64,000 bases of DNA from Chloroflexota bacterium (GCA_019873685.1 JAIOAT010000011.1:19353-83352), one strand, 5' to 3'; counted from the first letter of the stretch, positions 9,697-19,127 are shown. Numbers and translations: made by a program. The notes: generated by a model from the letters alone, not told the origin.

Positions 9697-10926
9697 TCAA
9701 CGCCGGCGGCCTTTCTTGCCCTGTTTGCCCGACCGGCCCCCGCGCCGGCTCTTGTCCGGCGCCATCTTGACGATGCGCGGCTGGAATTCCGCCAGCGGCT
9801 CCACCAGATCGGCCTGGGCTTCCATCACGCGGTGGATGTCCTTGTAGGCGTAGGGGACTTCATCCAGACCGGCGGAGATCAGGTCGATCCGCTCCTGATC
9901 CAGCTTGCGGTCCACCTCCTCCCAGCTAAAACGGCGAATCGCCTCACCCCGGCTCATCTGACGACCAGCGCCATGGGCGGCGGAGTTGATGGCCTCCGCG
10001 CTGCCCTTGCCACGCACGATGTAGCCCGGCGCGCTCATGCTGCCGGGGATTACCCCCAGTGCTCCCGGCCCGGCGGGAGTGGCCCCCTTGCGGTGGACGA
10101 TAGCCTCCATGCCGTCGACCGTCTCCTTCCAGGCAAAGTTGTGGTGATTTTCCACACTGCCCAGCACCTCAAAGCGCAGGGCGTCAGCGATGCGTCGATG
10201 GATCACGGCATGGTTGGCGCTGGCGTAACGCCCGGCCAGCTCCATGATTGCCCAGTATTCATCACCCTCGCGGCCCAGTTCCAGCCAGGCCAGATTGAGG
10301 TAGTCCTTGGGCAGGCGGCCCTCATGCAAGCGTTTGGCGATCTGGGTGAAGTGGTTAGCCGCCTCAAAGCCAAAGCGCCGGCTGCCGCTGTGAGAAAGCA
10401 GGGCCAGGTAACTGCCGGGCGGAATGCGGTCGATCTTTTGCCAGACAGTCAGCGCCCCGAATTCAACGAAGTGGTTGCCTGCCCCGCTGGTGCCCAGTTG
10501 TCGCCAGGCCAGGTCGCGGCGCTCGCGGGCAAAGGGGATATCGCGCCAGGCAGGGTCATCCATGACCTCGTGGTGCTGGGGCGTCTCCCAGGTGGCGCCT
10601 TCGCCAAAGCGGGTGTTGTCCTCAATGGCCTGGCGCAACCGTTCGCGTTGCTCGTCGATGACGCGAGGGCTGGCATTGAAGATGGTCATCCGGACGCGGC
10701 AGGCGATATCCACGCCGACGGCGTAGGGGATCACGGCGTTGGCGGTCGCCAGCACGCCGCCGATAGGCAGGCCGTAACCGACATGCGCGTCAGCCATCAG
10801 CGCTCCGCGCAGGGCAATGGGTAGCCGGACGGCGCGCTCCATCTGCTGGATGGTCTCCGCGTCGATCTGGTCGCGGCCCCAGATTTTGTAAGGGACGGCG
10901 GTCTGCAGGTCATAAGGTTCGCTCAT
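9697..10926 (-). CDS. rtcB: RtcB-family RNA-splicing ligase
   Basis: DAHVGYGLPIGGVLAT, GVDIACRV, GNHFVEFG, HSGSRRFG, VENHHNFAW, HGAGRQMSR. Confidence 0.93.
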   Translation of the reverse strand: MSEPYDLQTAVPYKIWGRDQIDAETIQQMERAVRLPIALRGALMADAHVGYGLPIGGVLATANAVIPYAVGVDIACRVRMTIFNASPRVIDEQRERLRQAIEDNTRFGEGATWETPQHHEVMDDPAWRDIPFARERRDLAWRQLGTSGAGNHFVEFGALTVWQKIDRIPPGSYLALLSHSGSRRFGFEAANHFTQIAKRLHEGRLPKDYLNLAWLELGREGDEYWAIMELAGRYASANHAVIHRRIADALRFEVLGSVENHHNFAWKETVDGMEAIVHRKGATPAGPGALGVIPGSMSAPGYIVRGKGSAEAINSAAHGAGRQMSRGEAIRRFSWEEVDRKLDQERIDLISAGLDEVPYAYKDIHRVMEAQADLVEPLAEFQPRIVKMAPDKSRRGGRSGKQGKKGRRR

Positions 10927-11364
10927 GCTGTCCTCCTGCGCTGAACGCCGGTGAAAGGTAAGTTTCGGCCCAGAAAGGAGCCAACACTCTTAAGTGGCCG
11001 GGCATCTGCCTCACCCGTATACTTTCTGGGCCGCTGGCAGGCCGATTCGGTTTGCACGGTAAAGTTCGTTTTCTCTGTGTTGTTTCCCGTGTACGCGTGT
11101 TTTCTACCGGTAAGCCTGTGCCGCTGCAACGCGCCTCAGCGATGCGGTTGGATGCTCTTCGGTCAGGGTGGCCTGGAACTTGCTCAGGCTGGCGCGCCAT
11201 CAGGCGCGGGTGCAACCCGGTCCAGCCACCCCGACCGCTGCAAAGCGTCAGGAGCAGGGTGGCGGCCCGGACGATAGGGCTGGCGCTCGCTGGCTGGCGG
11301 TGGCCAGTCTCCGGCGGGCGGTGAGCCAGGATGATGCCGCCACGTGCTGTCTCTCCTCTCTATT

Positions 11365-11427
11365 GGCCCCGCAACAGGGGCCGCGAAAGCGCAGGGGCGT
11401 GAGCACCGGTTGCCCCACGCCCCTGCG
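11365..11427. other. two stable hairpins in a long intergenic region
   Basis: GGCCCC-gcaaca-GGGGCC (11365-11382) and 12-bp arms CGCAGGGGCGTG (11390-11401) / CACGCCCCTGCG (11416-11427). Confidence 0.6.
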
Positions 11428-11451
11428 GAATCGTCCGTAGGAAGTCAGTCC

Positions 11452-11640
11452 TCAGGTGCTGCCGCCAGGCGGCGGGGAGCGCCTCAGGGACACCGGGGCG
11501 TAAGCCGGGTGCTGCCGGGCTGCCAGGCTGCCGGATAGCGTCCGGTTCAGCCTGCGAACGATCGGCCAGGCCAGTTCCTGCGCATAGCGCAGGACGGCGG
11601 GCAAAGGATGATGTGTCCGGCGAACCGTTGACCGGTTCAT
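11452..11640 (-). CDS. small hypothetical protein, overlapping the upstream HTH gene by ATGA
   Basis: 62-aa ORF whose ATG overlaps the stop of 11637-11849; weak evidence otherwise. Confidence 0.35.
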   Translation of the reverse strand: MNRSTVRRTHHPLPAVLRYAQELAWPIVRRLNRTLSGSLAARQHPAYAPVSLRRSPPPGGST

Positions 11641-11849
11641 GACACCCGCTCCACTTCAGTCGCGTCGAGCATGGCCAGGATGCTTTCCCCTTTGATGAAG
11701 ATGCGGCGCATGCCGGGTGGCCTGCTCACTCTCAGGTAGCCGTTGTTGATCAGTTTCTTGAGGGTGCTGAGGCTGATGCCCAGCAAGCGGGCCGCTTCCT
11801 GCCGGGAATAGATGGCATTGGGATCGATGCCGGCGCGTTCCAGAGCCAT
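11637..11849 (-). CDS. excisionase/MerR-like helix-turn-helix DNA-binding protein
   Basis: YSRQEAARLLGISLSTLKKLINNGYLRVSR. Confidence 0.8.
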   Translation of the reverse strand: MALERAGIDPNAIYSRQEAARLLGISLSTLKKLINNGYLRVSRPPGMRRIFIKGESILAMLDATEVERVS

Positions 11850-12060
11850 GAACCCCTCTCCTGATCACTGGCATTTTCAGCGTAGCATGGGTTGCAGAAT
11901 GGTGTCAAGAGGTGAAAATGAGGTATTGGTGGTTATCAATGGGTGTTTATCGATGTAGAGGGTAATGGCGGGTGTGACCGGTGAAGGACAGAGGGTACAC
12001 GGTGGCAGACGGGCGGAGGGCTGCATCCTGCCCGGTGAGCTTGCGCCTCCGGCGACATCA

Positions 12061-12089
12061 TTGACAGCGCCGCGCTCCTCCGGCATAAT
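12061..12089 (+). promoter_or_regulatory. sigma70-like promoter for pheS leader
   Basis: TTGACA (12061-12066), 17 nt, CATAAT (12084-12089). Confidence 0.75.
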
Positions 12090-12114
12090 GTGACCAGCAT
12101 CATGACACCTGCAT

Positions 12115-12431
12115 AGCGTGCCAAAGGCGTTGACGGAGACAAGTAAACGAGTCCCGCACCGCACAGGGAGTCCGGGTCTGAGACTGCAAGCCCGGGCCGG
12201 TTGCCCTCGTTGAAATTCCCTCCTGAGCCGACAGGTGAAGGGCCAGCGGTGACGTTGGCCTGGGTAGTCTGCTCCGCAGGCCCAGCGTTAACGGGGCAGC
12301 CGGTCTCGCAGCTGGATGTAGCGGCTGCGCCGCCGGTGATCTGAGCGGCTGCTTTCCGGTGATCCGGGGGCGGCAAGCAGGGTGGTACCGCGCGAGTCGG
12401 ACTCGCGTCCCTGAAGGGGCGCGGGTTTTTT
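12115..12431 (+). promoter_or_regulatory. T-box leader (Phe-specific) with terminator
   Basis: T-box AGGGTGGTACCGCG at 12379-12392; stem I signatures AGGGAG, CTGCAAGC and GAAATTCCCTCCTGAGCC (specifier TTC 12216-12218); 8-bp hairpin 12404-12423 plus T6; immediately upstream of pheS. Confidence 0.93.
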
Positions 12432-12450
12432 GTTTATGGCGAGGGATGTG

Positions 12451-13491
12451 ATGACGATGCTGGATAGGCTGGAAACACTGTACCAACAGGCATCCGCCGA
12501 GCTGGCGCAGATCGCTTCCTCCGAAGCGCTGGCTGACTGGGAGCGACGGGTGATCGGGCGCAAAGGCGAGGTCACGCTGCTGCTGCGTCAGACCGGCCAG
12601 TTGCCGCCAGAAGAGCGGGCAGCGTTTGGCAAGCGAGCGAATGAGATTAAAGCGCTGCTCAGCGAGGCGTTCGCCCGCCGGGAGGAGGAAATCCGCGAGC
12701 AGGAACTGGCCCGCAGTATGGAGGAGGGACAGGTCGACGTGACCCTGCCGGGGCGGAAGGTGGCCCGCGGGCGGTTGCACCCGGCCACACAGACGTTGCG
12801 GGAAGTGTACGCCATCTGGGCGGAAATGGGCTTTCAGGTCTATCGCAGCCGCGATGTGGAGACTGACGAGGTTAACTTCGGGCTGCTCAACATGCCTCCT
12901 TACCACCCGGCCCGCGATATGTGGGATACGTTCTACACGACCGAGCCGGGCGTGATCCTGCGCACGCACACTTCGCCGGGGCAGATCCACGCCATGCGCG
13001 AGTATGGCGAGAACGGCACGAAGCCGATCCGAGTGATCCTGCCGGGCATGTGCTACCGCTACGAGCAGATCACCGCCCGCAGCGAGGTGCAGTTTCACCA
13101 GGTGGAGGGGCTGGCCATTGGTCGGGGTATCCGTATGACCGACCTCAAGGGCACGCTGACCGAATTCGCCCGGCGCATGTATGGCGCTGAACGTCGCCTG
13201 CGCTTCCGCGCCTCGCACTTCCCGTTCACGGAGCCGAGCGCCGAGGTGGACGTGGACTGCATCCTGTGCGGCGGGGCGGGCTGCAACGTGTGCAAGTATT
13301 CTGGCTGGCTGGAAATTGCTGGCTGTGGCATGGTGCATCCGGTTGTCCTGCGCAATGGCGGCTATGACCCGACGGTCTGGAGCGGCTTCGCCTTTGGCAT
13401 GGGGCCGGAGCGAATCACCATGCTCAAGCATGGCATCCGCGACATCCGCTACTTCTGGGGCAATGACCTGCGCTTCTTGAACCAGTTCTGA
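12451..13491 (+). CDS. pheS: phenylalanine--tRNA ligase subunit alpha
   Basis: Class II aaRS motifs LRTHTSPGQI, FHQVEGL, GCGMVHP, GFAFGMGPERI; start chosen after GAGGG at 12441. Confidence 0.95.
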   Translation: MTMLDRLETLYQQASAELAQIASSEALADWERRVIGRKGEVTLLLRQTGQLPPEERAAFGKRANEIKALLSEAFARREEEIREQELARSMEEGQVDVTLPGRKVARGRLHPATQTLREVYAIWAEMGFQVYRSRDVETDEVNFGLLNMPPYHPARDMWDTFYTTEPGVILRTHTSPGQIHAMREYGENGTKPIRVILPGMCYRYEQITARSEVQFHQVEGLAIGRGIRMTDLKGTLTEFARRMYGAERRLRFRASHFPFTEPSAEVDVDCILCGGAGCNVCKYSGWLEIAGCGMVHPVVLRNGGYDPTVWSGFAFGMGPERITMLKHGIRDIRYFWGNDLRFLNQF

Positions 13492-13494
13492 GTA

Positions 13495-14016
13495 GAGACA
13501 AGAGGCCAGAGGCCAGAGGCAAGAGGGAAGAGGTAGGAGATAAGAAGGAAGGTAGCAGGATAAGTGGTCAGAAAGCGAGGAAGGTGGTAACGCAGATGGC
13601 TGACTTCCGTAGCATGTTGGCCTGGAAGAAGGCGGATGATCTGGTTGTCAGAGTCTATCAACTAACCGGTGATTTTCCGCCTGAAGAACGCTACGGTCTG
13701 ACGAGTCAGTTCAGACGGGCAGCGATGAGCGTTGCCGCCAATATCGCCGAAGGTTCTGGCAGGCAAACCCTGAAGGATTTTCGCCAGTTTCTGTTTGCCG
13801 CACAGGGTTCACTGAATGAGGTTCAGTATTACATTCACCTGAGCTGTCGGCTGAACTTCCTGACCGAAGAATCAGCCAGGCAACTCGAACAGGATCGGCA
13901 AGAGGTAGGAATGACCTTGCAGGGGCTGATCAAGTGGGCGACCAGGGAAATCGAGAATGGTCGAACGGCGCTATAAGTCGGCTCTCTCTTGCCACTTGGC
14001 TCTTGCCTCTTGTCTC
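13495..14016. mobile_element. candidate inverted-repeat-bounded cassette carrying a four-helix-bundle gene
   Basis: GAGACAAGAGGC (13495-13506) perfectly inverted as GCCTCTTGTCTC (14005-14016); the repeat extends imperfectly to about 32 nt. Confidence 0.6.
13596..13976 (+). CDS. four-helix bundle protein (S23 / 23S rRNA intervening-sequence protein family)
   Basis: FRSMLAWKKADDLVVRVYQLTGDFPPEERYGLTSQFRRAAMSVAANIAEGSGR..LKDFRQFLFAAQGSLNEVQYYIHLS is characteristic of the family. Confidence 0.93.
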   Translation: MADFRSMLAWKKADDLVVRVYQLTGDFPPEERYGLTSQFRRAAMSVAANIAEGSGRQTLKDFRQFLFAAQGSLNEVQYYIHLSCRLNFLTEESARQLEQDRQEVGMTLQGLIKWATREIENGRTAL

Positions 14017-14040
14017 CGTAAAGAGGAGTAACTATACAAC

Positions 14041-16617
14041 ATGCTCATCCCGATCAGTTGGCTGAAGGACTACGTGGATATCCCGGCAGACATGCCGGTT
14101 GAGTTGCTGGCCGAGCGCCTGACGCTGGCCGGGTTGGAAGTCGGGAAGATCAATTACATCGGCGTGCCACAGAACCATGTCCCCGGTGTGACGGTTCCGC
14201 CCTCCGATCACCTGGTCTGGGACCGCCAGAAGATCGTCCTGGGCAAGATCGTTGAGGTCAAATCCCATCCCAACGCTGACCGCCTGGTCATTGCCGTAGT
14301 GGATTACGGCGGCGCGGCCCTGGAGGAATGCGTCACCGGAGCGCCGAATCTGTTCCAGTACAAGGATACTGGCCCGCTGGCCACGCCGCTGTGGTCGCCG
14401 TTTGCCATGGAAGGCGCCGAACTCTGGGACGGCCACAGCGATGAGCCGAAGCGCATGATCCTCAAGGGTCGTCCGCTGCGCGGTATCTACAACAAAGCGA
14501 TGGTCTGCTCGGAAAAAGAGCTGGGCCTCAGCGACGATCACGAAGGGATCATGCTGCTGGAAGAGGAACTGGTGGCCGGGCATGCGCCAGGCACGCCATT
14601 GCAGGACGTGCTGGGCGATGTCGTGCTGGATATCGAATTGACGCCCAACCTGGCCCGCGCCTGGAGCGTCGTCGGCGTGGCGCGGGAGATCGCCGCGCTG
14701 CTCGATCTGGAGCTGCGGCTCCCGCCGACTGAGGTGCTGATGAGCGGCCCGCCCATCGCCGGGCGGGTGGGCATTACCATCACCAACCCCGAACTCAACC
14801 CGCGCTTCACCCTGACACTGATCGAAGGCGTGACCATCCGCCCCTCGCCGCAGTGGATGCAGCTGCGGTTGCGCAAAGCCGGGATGCGCCCGATCAACAA
14901 CATTGTCGACATCACCAACTATGTCATGCTGGAAACCGGCCAGCCGCTGCATGCCTTTGACTGGGACATCATCCAGCGTCGTGCCGCCGAATCTGGCGCC
15001 AACATCCCGACCATCATCACCCGCCTGCCTGAGCCAGGAGAATCGCTGACGCTGCTCGATGGCTCCGTCCACCAGCTTGATGCGCACAATCTGCTGGTGG
15101 CGGATACCGCCGGGGCGCTCAGCCTGGCCGGGATCATGGGCGGGCTGGAAAGCGAGGTTCAGCCGGATAGCCGCAACATCCTGCTGGAGGCGGCGAACTG
15201 GAACTTCATCAACATCCGCCGCACCATGCAGTCACGCAAGATCACTTCGGAAGCGGGCCAGCGCTTCAGCCGGGGTGTTCACCCGGCCCAGGCGGAAGTG
15301 GGGCTGCGCCGCGCCACGGAATTGATGCGTGTGCTGGGCGGCGGGACAGTCGCCAGCGGGATCGTGGATAACTACCCGCTCAGGCCGGAGCCAGTCGTTG
15401 TTGACCTGCCGGTGAGCGAGGTCAGGCGGATCACCGGGATGGACTTCACGGCAACGGAGATCGCGGCCATTCTGCGCCGCCTGCAGTTCGGCGTGGAGGA
15501 ACACGCTGACGGCCTGCGCGTGACTGTCCCTGATCACCGGCTGGACATCGGCACGGGCGTGATCGGCCAGGCCGACCTGATCGAGGAGATTACCCGCATC
15601 TACGGTTACGACCGCATCCCCGACACGGTCATGGATGATCTATTGCCGCCGCAACGCGGCAATGTGGCGTTGCAGCGCGAGGAATGGGCGCGCGATCTGC
15701 TGGTTGGCGCCGGGCTGAACGAGGTGATCAACTATCGCCTGACCACGCCGGAGCGCGAGGCGCTGCTCACGCCGCCCGGCGCAGCTTCCAGCCTGCCAGC
15801 GGTGGGCTATGTCACCCTGGCCAACCCGATCTCCCAGGATAAGACGGTCATGCGCCACACGCTGCTGGCTGGGCTGCTGGAGGTAGCCGCCCGCAACCTG
15901 CGCCACACTGACCGCCTGCGCCTGTTCGAGATCGGTAGCATTTACCTGCCGGTGAGCGGGCAGGCATTGCCCGCCGAACCGCGGCGGTTGGGCCTGTTGC
16001 TGGCCGGCCCGCGCGATGTCGCCAGCTGGGACCTGCCCGCGCGGGAAGGATTACACGATTTCTTTGATCTCAAGGGTGTGGTGGAAACCTTGCTGGAAGG
16101 GTTACACGTCCGGCGGGTTGCCTTCGCGCCGACGACGCATGGTACGTTCTTCCCCGGTCGTACCGCCGAACTAACGGTGAATGGCCGCTCTGCCGGCGTG
16201 CTGGGGGAGGCGCATCCCAAGGTGTTGCGTGCCTTTGACCTGCCGGAAGGGCTGCCGGTCATGCTGGCCGAGCTGGACCTGGACGCGATCCTTGACTATG
16301 CGGATGAAATGCATGTTGTCCAGCCGGTGCCCACACAGCCAGCGGTTTACCAGGACCTGGCTCTGGTGGTCAACCGGGAGGTTCCCGCTGCTGAGGTCGA
16401 GGCAGTGATCCGCGCGGCTGGCGGCGAGCTGCTGGAAGACGTGCGGCTGTTCGACGTTTACACCGGCGATCCCATCCCCGTCGGGCAGAAGAGCCTGGCC
16501 TACGCCCTGACCTTCCGTGCTCCCGATCGCACGTTGACCGAGGGGCCGGTCAACAAGCTGCGCCAGAAGATCGTCAAAGCGGCGCAGCAAAAACTGGGGG
16601 CAAAGCTGCGGGAGTAG
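14041..16617 (+). CDS. pheT: phenylalanine--tRNA ligase subunit beta
   Basis: 858-aa ORF with MLIPISWLKDYVDIP, tRNA-binding, B3/B4 and C-terminal anticodon-binding-like segments. Confidence 0.95.
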   Translation: MLIPISWLKDYVDIPADMPVELLAERLTLAGLEVGKINYIGVPQNHVPGVTVPPSDHLVWDRQKIVLGKIVEVKSHPNADRLVIAVVDYGGAALEECVTGAPNLFQYKDTGPLATPLWSPFAMEGAELWDGHSDEPKRMILKGRPLRGIYNKAMVCSEKELGLSDDHEGIMLLEEELVAGHAPGTPLQDVLGDVVLDIELTPNLARAWSVVGVAREIAALLDLELRLPPTEVLMSGPPIAGRVGITITNPELNPRFTLTLIEGVTIRPSPQWMQLRLRKAGMRPINNIVDITNYVMLETGQPLHAFDWDIIQRRAAESGANIPTIITRLPEPGESLTLLDGSVHQLDAHNLLVADTAGALSLAGIMGGLESEVQPDSRNILLEAANWNFINIRRTMQSRKITSEAGQRFSRGVHPAQAEVGLRRATELMRVLGGGTVASGIVDNYPLRPEPVVVDLPVSEVRRITGMDFTATEIAAILRRLQFGVEEHADGLRVTVPDHRLDIGTGVIGQADLIEEITRIYGYDRIPDTVMDDLLPPQRGNVALQREEWARDLLVGAGLNEVINYRLTTPEREALLTPPGAASSLPAVGYVTLANPISQDKTVMRHTLLAGLLEVAARNLRHTDRLRLFEIGSIYLPVSGQALPAEPRRLGLLLAGPRDVASWDLPAREGLHDFFDLKGVVETLLEGLHVRRVAFAPTTHGTFFPGRTAELTVNGRSAGVLGEAHPKVLRAFDLPEGLPVMLAELDLDAILDYADEMHVVQPVPTQPAVYQDLALVVNREVPAAEVEAVIRAAGGELLEDVRLFDVYTGDPIPVGQKSLAYALTFRAPDRTLTEGPVNKLRQKIVKAAQQKLGAKLRE

Positions 16618-16625
16618 GCGCATAG

Positions 16626-16745
16626 AGGCCAGGAGACCGGGAGACCAGAGACCAAGAGGTCAACAAGACCGGAGGCCGGGGGACGCTGACAGGAAACGCT
16701 GTCCCCCCACTCTGCCGACCTCCTGACGTCCCGGTCTCCTGGCCT
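16626..16745. repeat. nested inverted repeat (MITE-like, no ORF)
   Basis: AGGCCAGGAGACCGGGA (16626-16642) / TCCCGGTCTCCTGGCCT (16729-16745), with internal GAGGTC/GACCTC and GGGGGAC/GTCCCCC arms. Confidence 0.85.
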
Positions 16746-16832
16746 TGTCTTTGGATATCGGCCTTGTCAGGGGGCGCTTCCTGTGGTCAAATAGCGCCGG
16801 TTTGCCGCCGGTGCTGAGGAGCATTTACCCTG

Positions 16833-17384
16833 ATGGATGTCGCCGTGACCCAGCCGAAGAAACGTAACCCGCTTGATGCGCTGATCTGGTGGATCGCCAG
16901 CCATTTCGGCGGGCGGGCGCGGGAAGTTGACCGCTTCCTCAAATTCGCCATCGTTGGCACGATTGGCGCTGTGGTGGACTTTTCCGTGCTCAACGTGCTG
17001 GAGCGCACGGCGCTTGTGCCCACCCCTCCGGATGTTGACGTCAAAGTGGCGCTGGCGACCGGCATCGCCTTCTGTACAGCGGTTCTCAGCAACTACCTGT
17101 GGAACCGCTACTGGACTTTCCCCGATTCGCGCTCGCGCAGCGCTGGCCAGCAACTGGTGCAGTTCTTCATTGTCAGTGTCGTCGGCCTGGGTTTCCGGCT
17201 GGTGTTCGTCGGGACGCTGTATGGCTTCTTTGGGCGGCTGGGCGATTCGATTCTCCCCGGCGCGATGGAGGAGACAGCGGTGAACCAGCTCGGCAGCAAT
17301 ATCGCCCAGGCCATCTCCATCGGCATTGTGATGTTCTGGAACTATTTCGCCAACCGCTACTGGACGTACAACGACGTCCAGTAG
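16833..17384 (+). CDS. GtrA family membrane protein
   Basis: FLKFAIVGTIGAVVDFSVLNVLER..NYLWNRYWTFPDS..FWNYFANRYWTYN. Confidence 0.9.
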   Translation: MDVAVTQPKKRNPLDALIWWIASHFGGRAREVDRFLKFAIVGTIGAVVDFSVLNVLERTALVPTPPDVDVKVALATGIAFCTAVLSNYLWNRYWTFPDSRSRSAGQQLVQFFIVSVVGLGFRLVFVGTLYGFFGRLGDSILPGAMEETAVNQLGSNIAQAISIGIVMFWNYFANRYWTYNDVQ

Positions 17385-17463
17385 TGGTTTTCTGCGCTTC
17401 CCCATCCCGCGCTACAATTAGCAGACTGACAGGAGTGCTGGACTGCCGCGGGGGTGAGGGGGC

Positions 17464-18816
17464 ATGGCTGATTTGTTTGACTTCGCACGGGAGCAACGCA
17501 CCGAACGCAACGCGCCGCTGGCGGCGCGGATGCGCCCGCGCACGCTGGAGGAATTTGTCGGTCAGGAGGATATCGTCGGGCGCGGGCGGCTGCTACGGCG
17601 GGCCATCGAGGCCGACCGCCTGACCTCGATCATCCTCTGGGGGCCGCCGGGCGTGGGTAAGACGGCCCTGGCGAACGTCATCGCCAATACCACACAGCGG
17701 CACTTCACCACCCTCAACGCGGTTACTTCCGGTATCCAGGACCTGCGCCGGGTCATTGACGAAGCCAAGGAGCGCCTGGGGATGTACAACCAGCGCACCG
17801 TCCTCTTTGTCGATGAGATTCACCGCTGGAACAAGGCCCAGCAGGACGCGCTGTTGCCCCATGTGGAGAACAACACGGTTGTCCTGATCGGCGCGACCAC
17901 GGAAAACCCGTTTTTCAGCCTGGTTGGGCCGCTGCTCTCCCGCAGTCGGGTCTTCCGGCTGTCGCCCCTCAGCGATGATCATGTCAAGCTGCTGGTGCGC
18001 CGCGCCCTGACTGACTCCGAGCGCGGGTACGGCGACCGCAAAATCCTGCTGGATGACGACGCCCTGGATCATCTGGTGCGCGTGGCCGGCGGGGACGCTC
18101 GCAGCGCCCTCAACGCGCTGGAACTGGCCGTAGAAACCACTGACCCGGACGAACACGGCATCATCCGCATCACGCTGGAGGTGGCTCAGGAAAGCATCCA
18201 GAAGCGGGCGGTGCGCTACGACCGGGGTGGCGACGAGCACTACGACACGATCAGCGCCTTCATCAAATCGGTGCGCGGTTCCGACCCGGACGCTGCGCTG
18301 TACTGGATGGCCAAGATGATCCACGCCGGGGAGGATCCACGCTTTATCCTGCGGCGGATGATGATCCTGGCCAGCGAAGACATTGGCCTGGCTGACCCGC
18401 AGGCGCTGGTGGTCGTTGCCGCGGCGGCGCAGGCTTTCGAGTGGGTGGGGATGCCGGAGGGTACGTACTTTCTGTCGGAGGCGTGCCTGTACCTGGCGAC
18501 CGCGCCCAAGAGCAACAGCGCCGGGGCGATCTGGTCAGCGCTGGCCCATGTGGAGCAACACGGCACGGGAGAAGTGCCGCCTTACCTGCGCGACAAATCC
18601 GATACGTTCCACGGCACGACGCGCGACCGCTACAAAGAGACGATGGGCGACATGGGCGCGTACAAATACCCGCATGACTATCCCGGCGGCTGGGTGGAGC
18701 AACGCTATCTGCCGTTCGATATGGAGCCGCCGGGCTGGTACCAGCCCAAAGACATCGGCTACGAGCGCGAGATTCTGCGCCGCCTGGCTGAGCGACACAG
18801 GACAGGGCGCAGGTGA
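17464..18816 (+). CDS. rarA: replication-associated recombination protein A (AAA+ ATPase)
   Basis: LAARMRPRTLEEFVGQEDI, GPPGVGKTALA, DEIHRWNKAQQDALLPHVE, ATTENPFF. Confidence 0.95.
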   Translation: MADLFDFAREQRTERNAPLAARMRPRTLEEFVGQEDIVGRGRLLRRAIEADRLTSIILWGPPGVGKTALANVIANTTQRHFTTLNAVTSGIQDLRRVIDEAKERLGMYNQRTVLFVDEIHRWNKAQQDALLPHVENNTVVLIGATTENPFFSLVGPLLSRSRVFRLSPLSDDHVKLLVRRALTDSERGYGDRKILLDDDALDHLVRVAGGDARSALNALELAVETTDPDEHGIIRITLEVAQESIQKRAVRYDRGGDEHYDTISAFIKSVRGSDPDAALYWMAKMIHAGEDPRFILRRMMILASEDIGLADPQALVVVAAAAQAFEWVGMPEGTYFLSEACLYLATAPKSNSAGAIWSALAHVEQHGTGEVPPYLRDKSDTFHGTTRDRYKETMGDMGAYKYPHDYPGGWVEQRYLPFDMEPPGWYQPKDIGYEREILRRLAERHRTGRR

Positions 18817-18953
18817 GTCGGCGGCGATCAGGGGGTAAGCTGCCTCAATCACACGCCGGGGGCGCGCTTCTATGAAGGCAGTATCCTGAGTTCCATTTTC
18901 GAGAAAGCGGACTATAATACGATTCAGAGCGGTCTTAGACGAAAGGAAAGACC

Positions 18954-19127
18954 ATGGAACTCAGTGCGCCCAAGCAGGTTACGTTCTGGATTTCGGTCAT
19001 CCTCGCCGTCCTCGCCGTATTGACTGTGCTCATTCCGGGCCTGGTGTTCTTCGATCTACAGGCGTTCGTGCTCGCGCTGGCGGCCTTTGTCGTCCTTGGG
19101 CTGGGTGTTTTGCTCAAGGATCTGTAG
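18954..19127 (+). CDS. small two-TM membrane protein (57 aa), below the ORF-track cutoff on this strand
   Basis: ATG preceded by GAAAGGAAAGACC; MELSAPKQVTFWISVILAVLAVLTVLIPGLVFFDLQAFVLALAAFVVLGLGVLLKDL*. Confidence 0.72.
   Translation: MELSAPKQVTFWISVILAVLAVLTVLIPGLVFFDLQAFVLALAAFVVLGLGVLLKDL

Noticed and set aside
11637-11849. Excisionase-like HTH as evidence of a prophage or integrative element
   Set aside because: No integrase, att repeats or phage genes adjacent; such small HTH proteins are common chromosomal genes.
13495-14016. Diversity-generating retroelement, because the S23 family resembles Avd
   Set aside because: No reverse transcriptase and no template/variable repeat pair is visible in the window.
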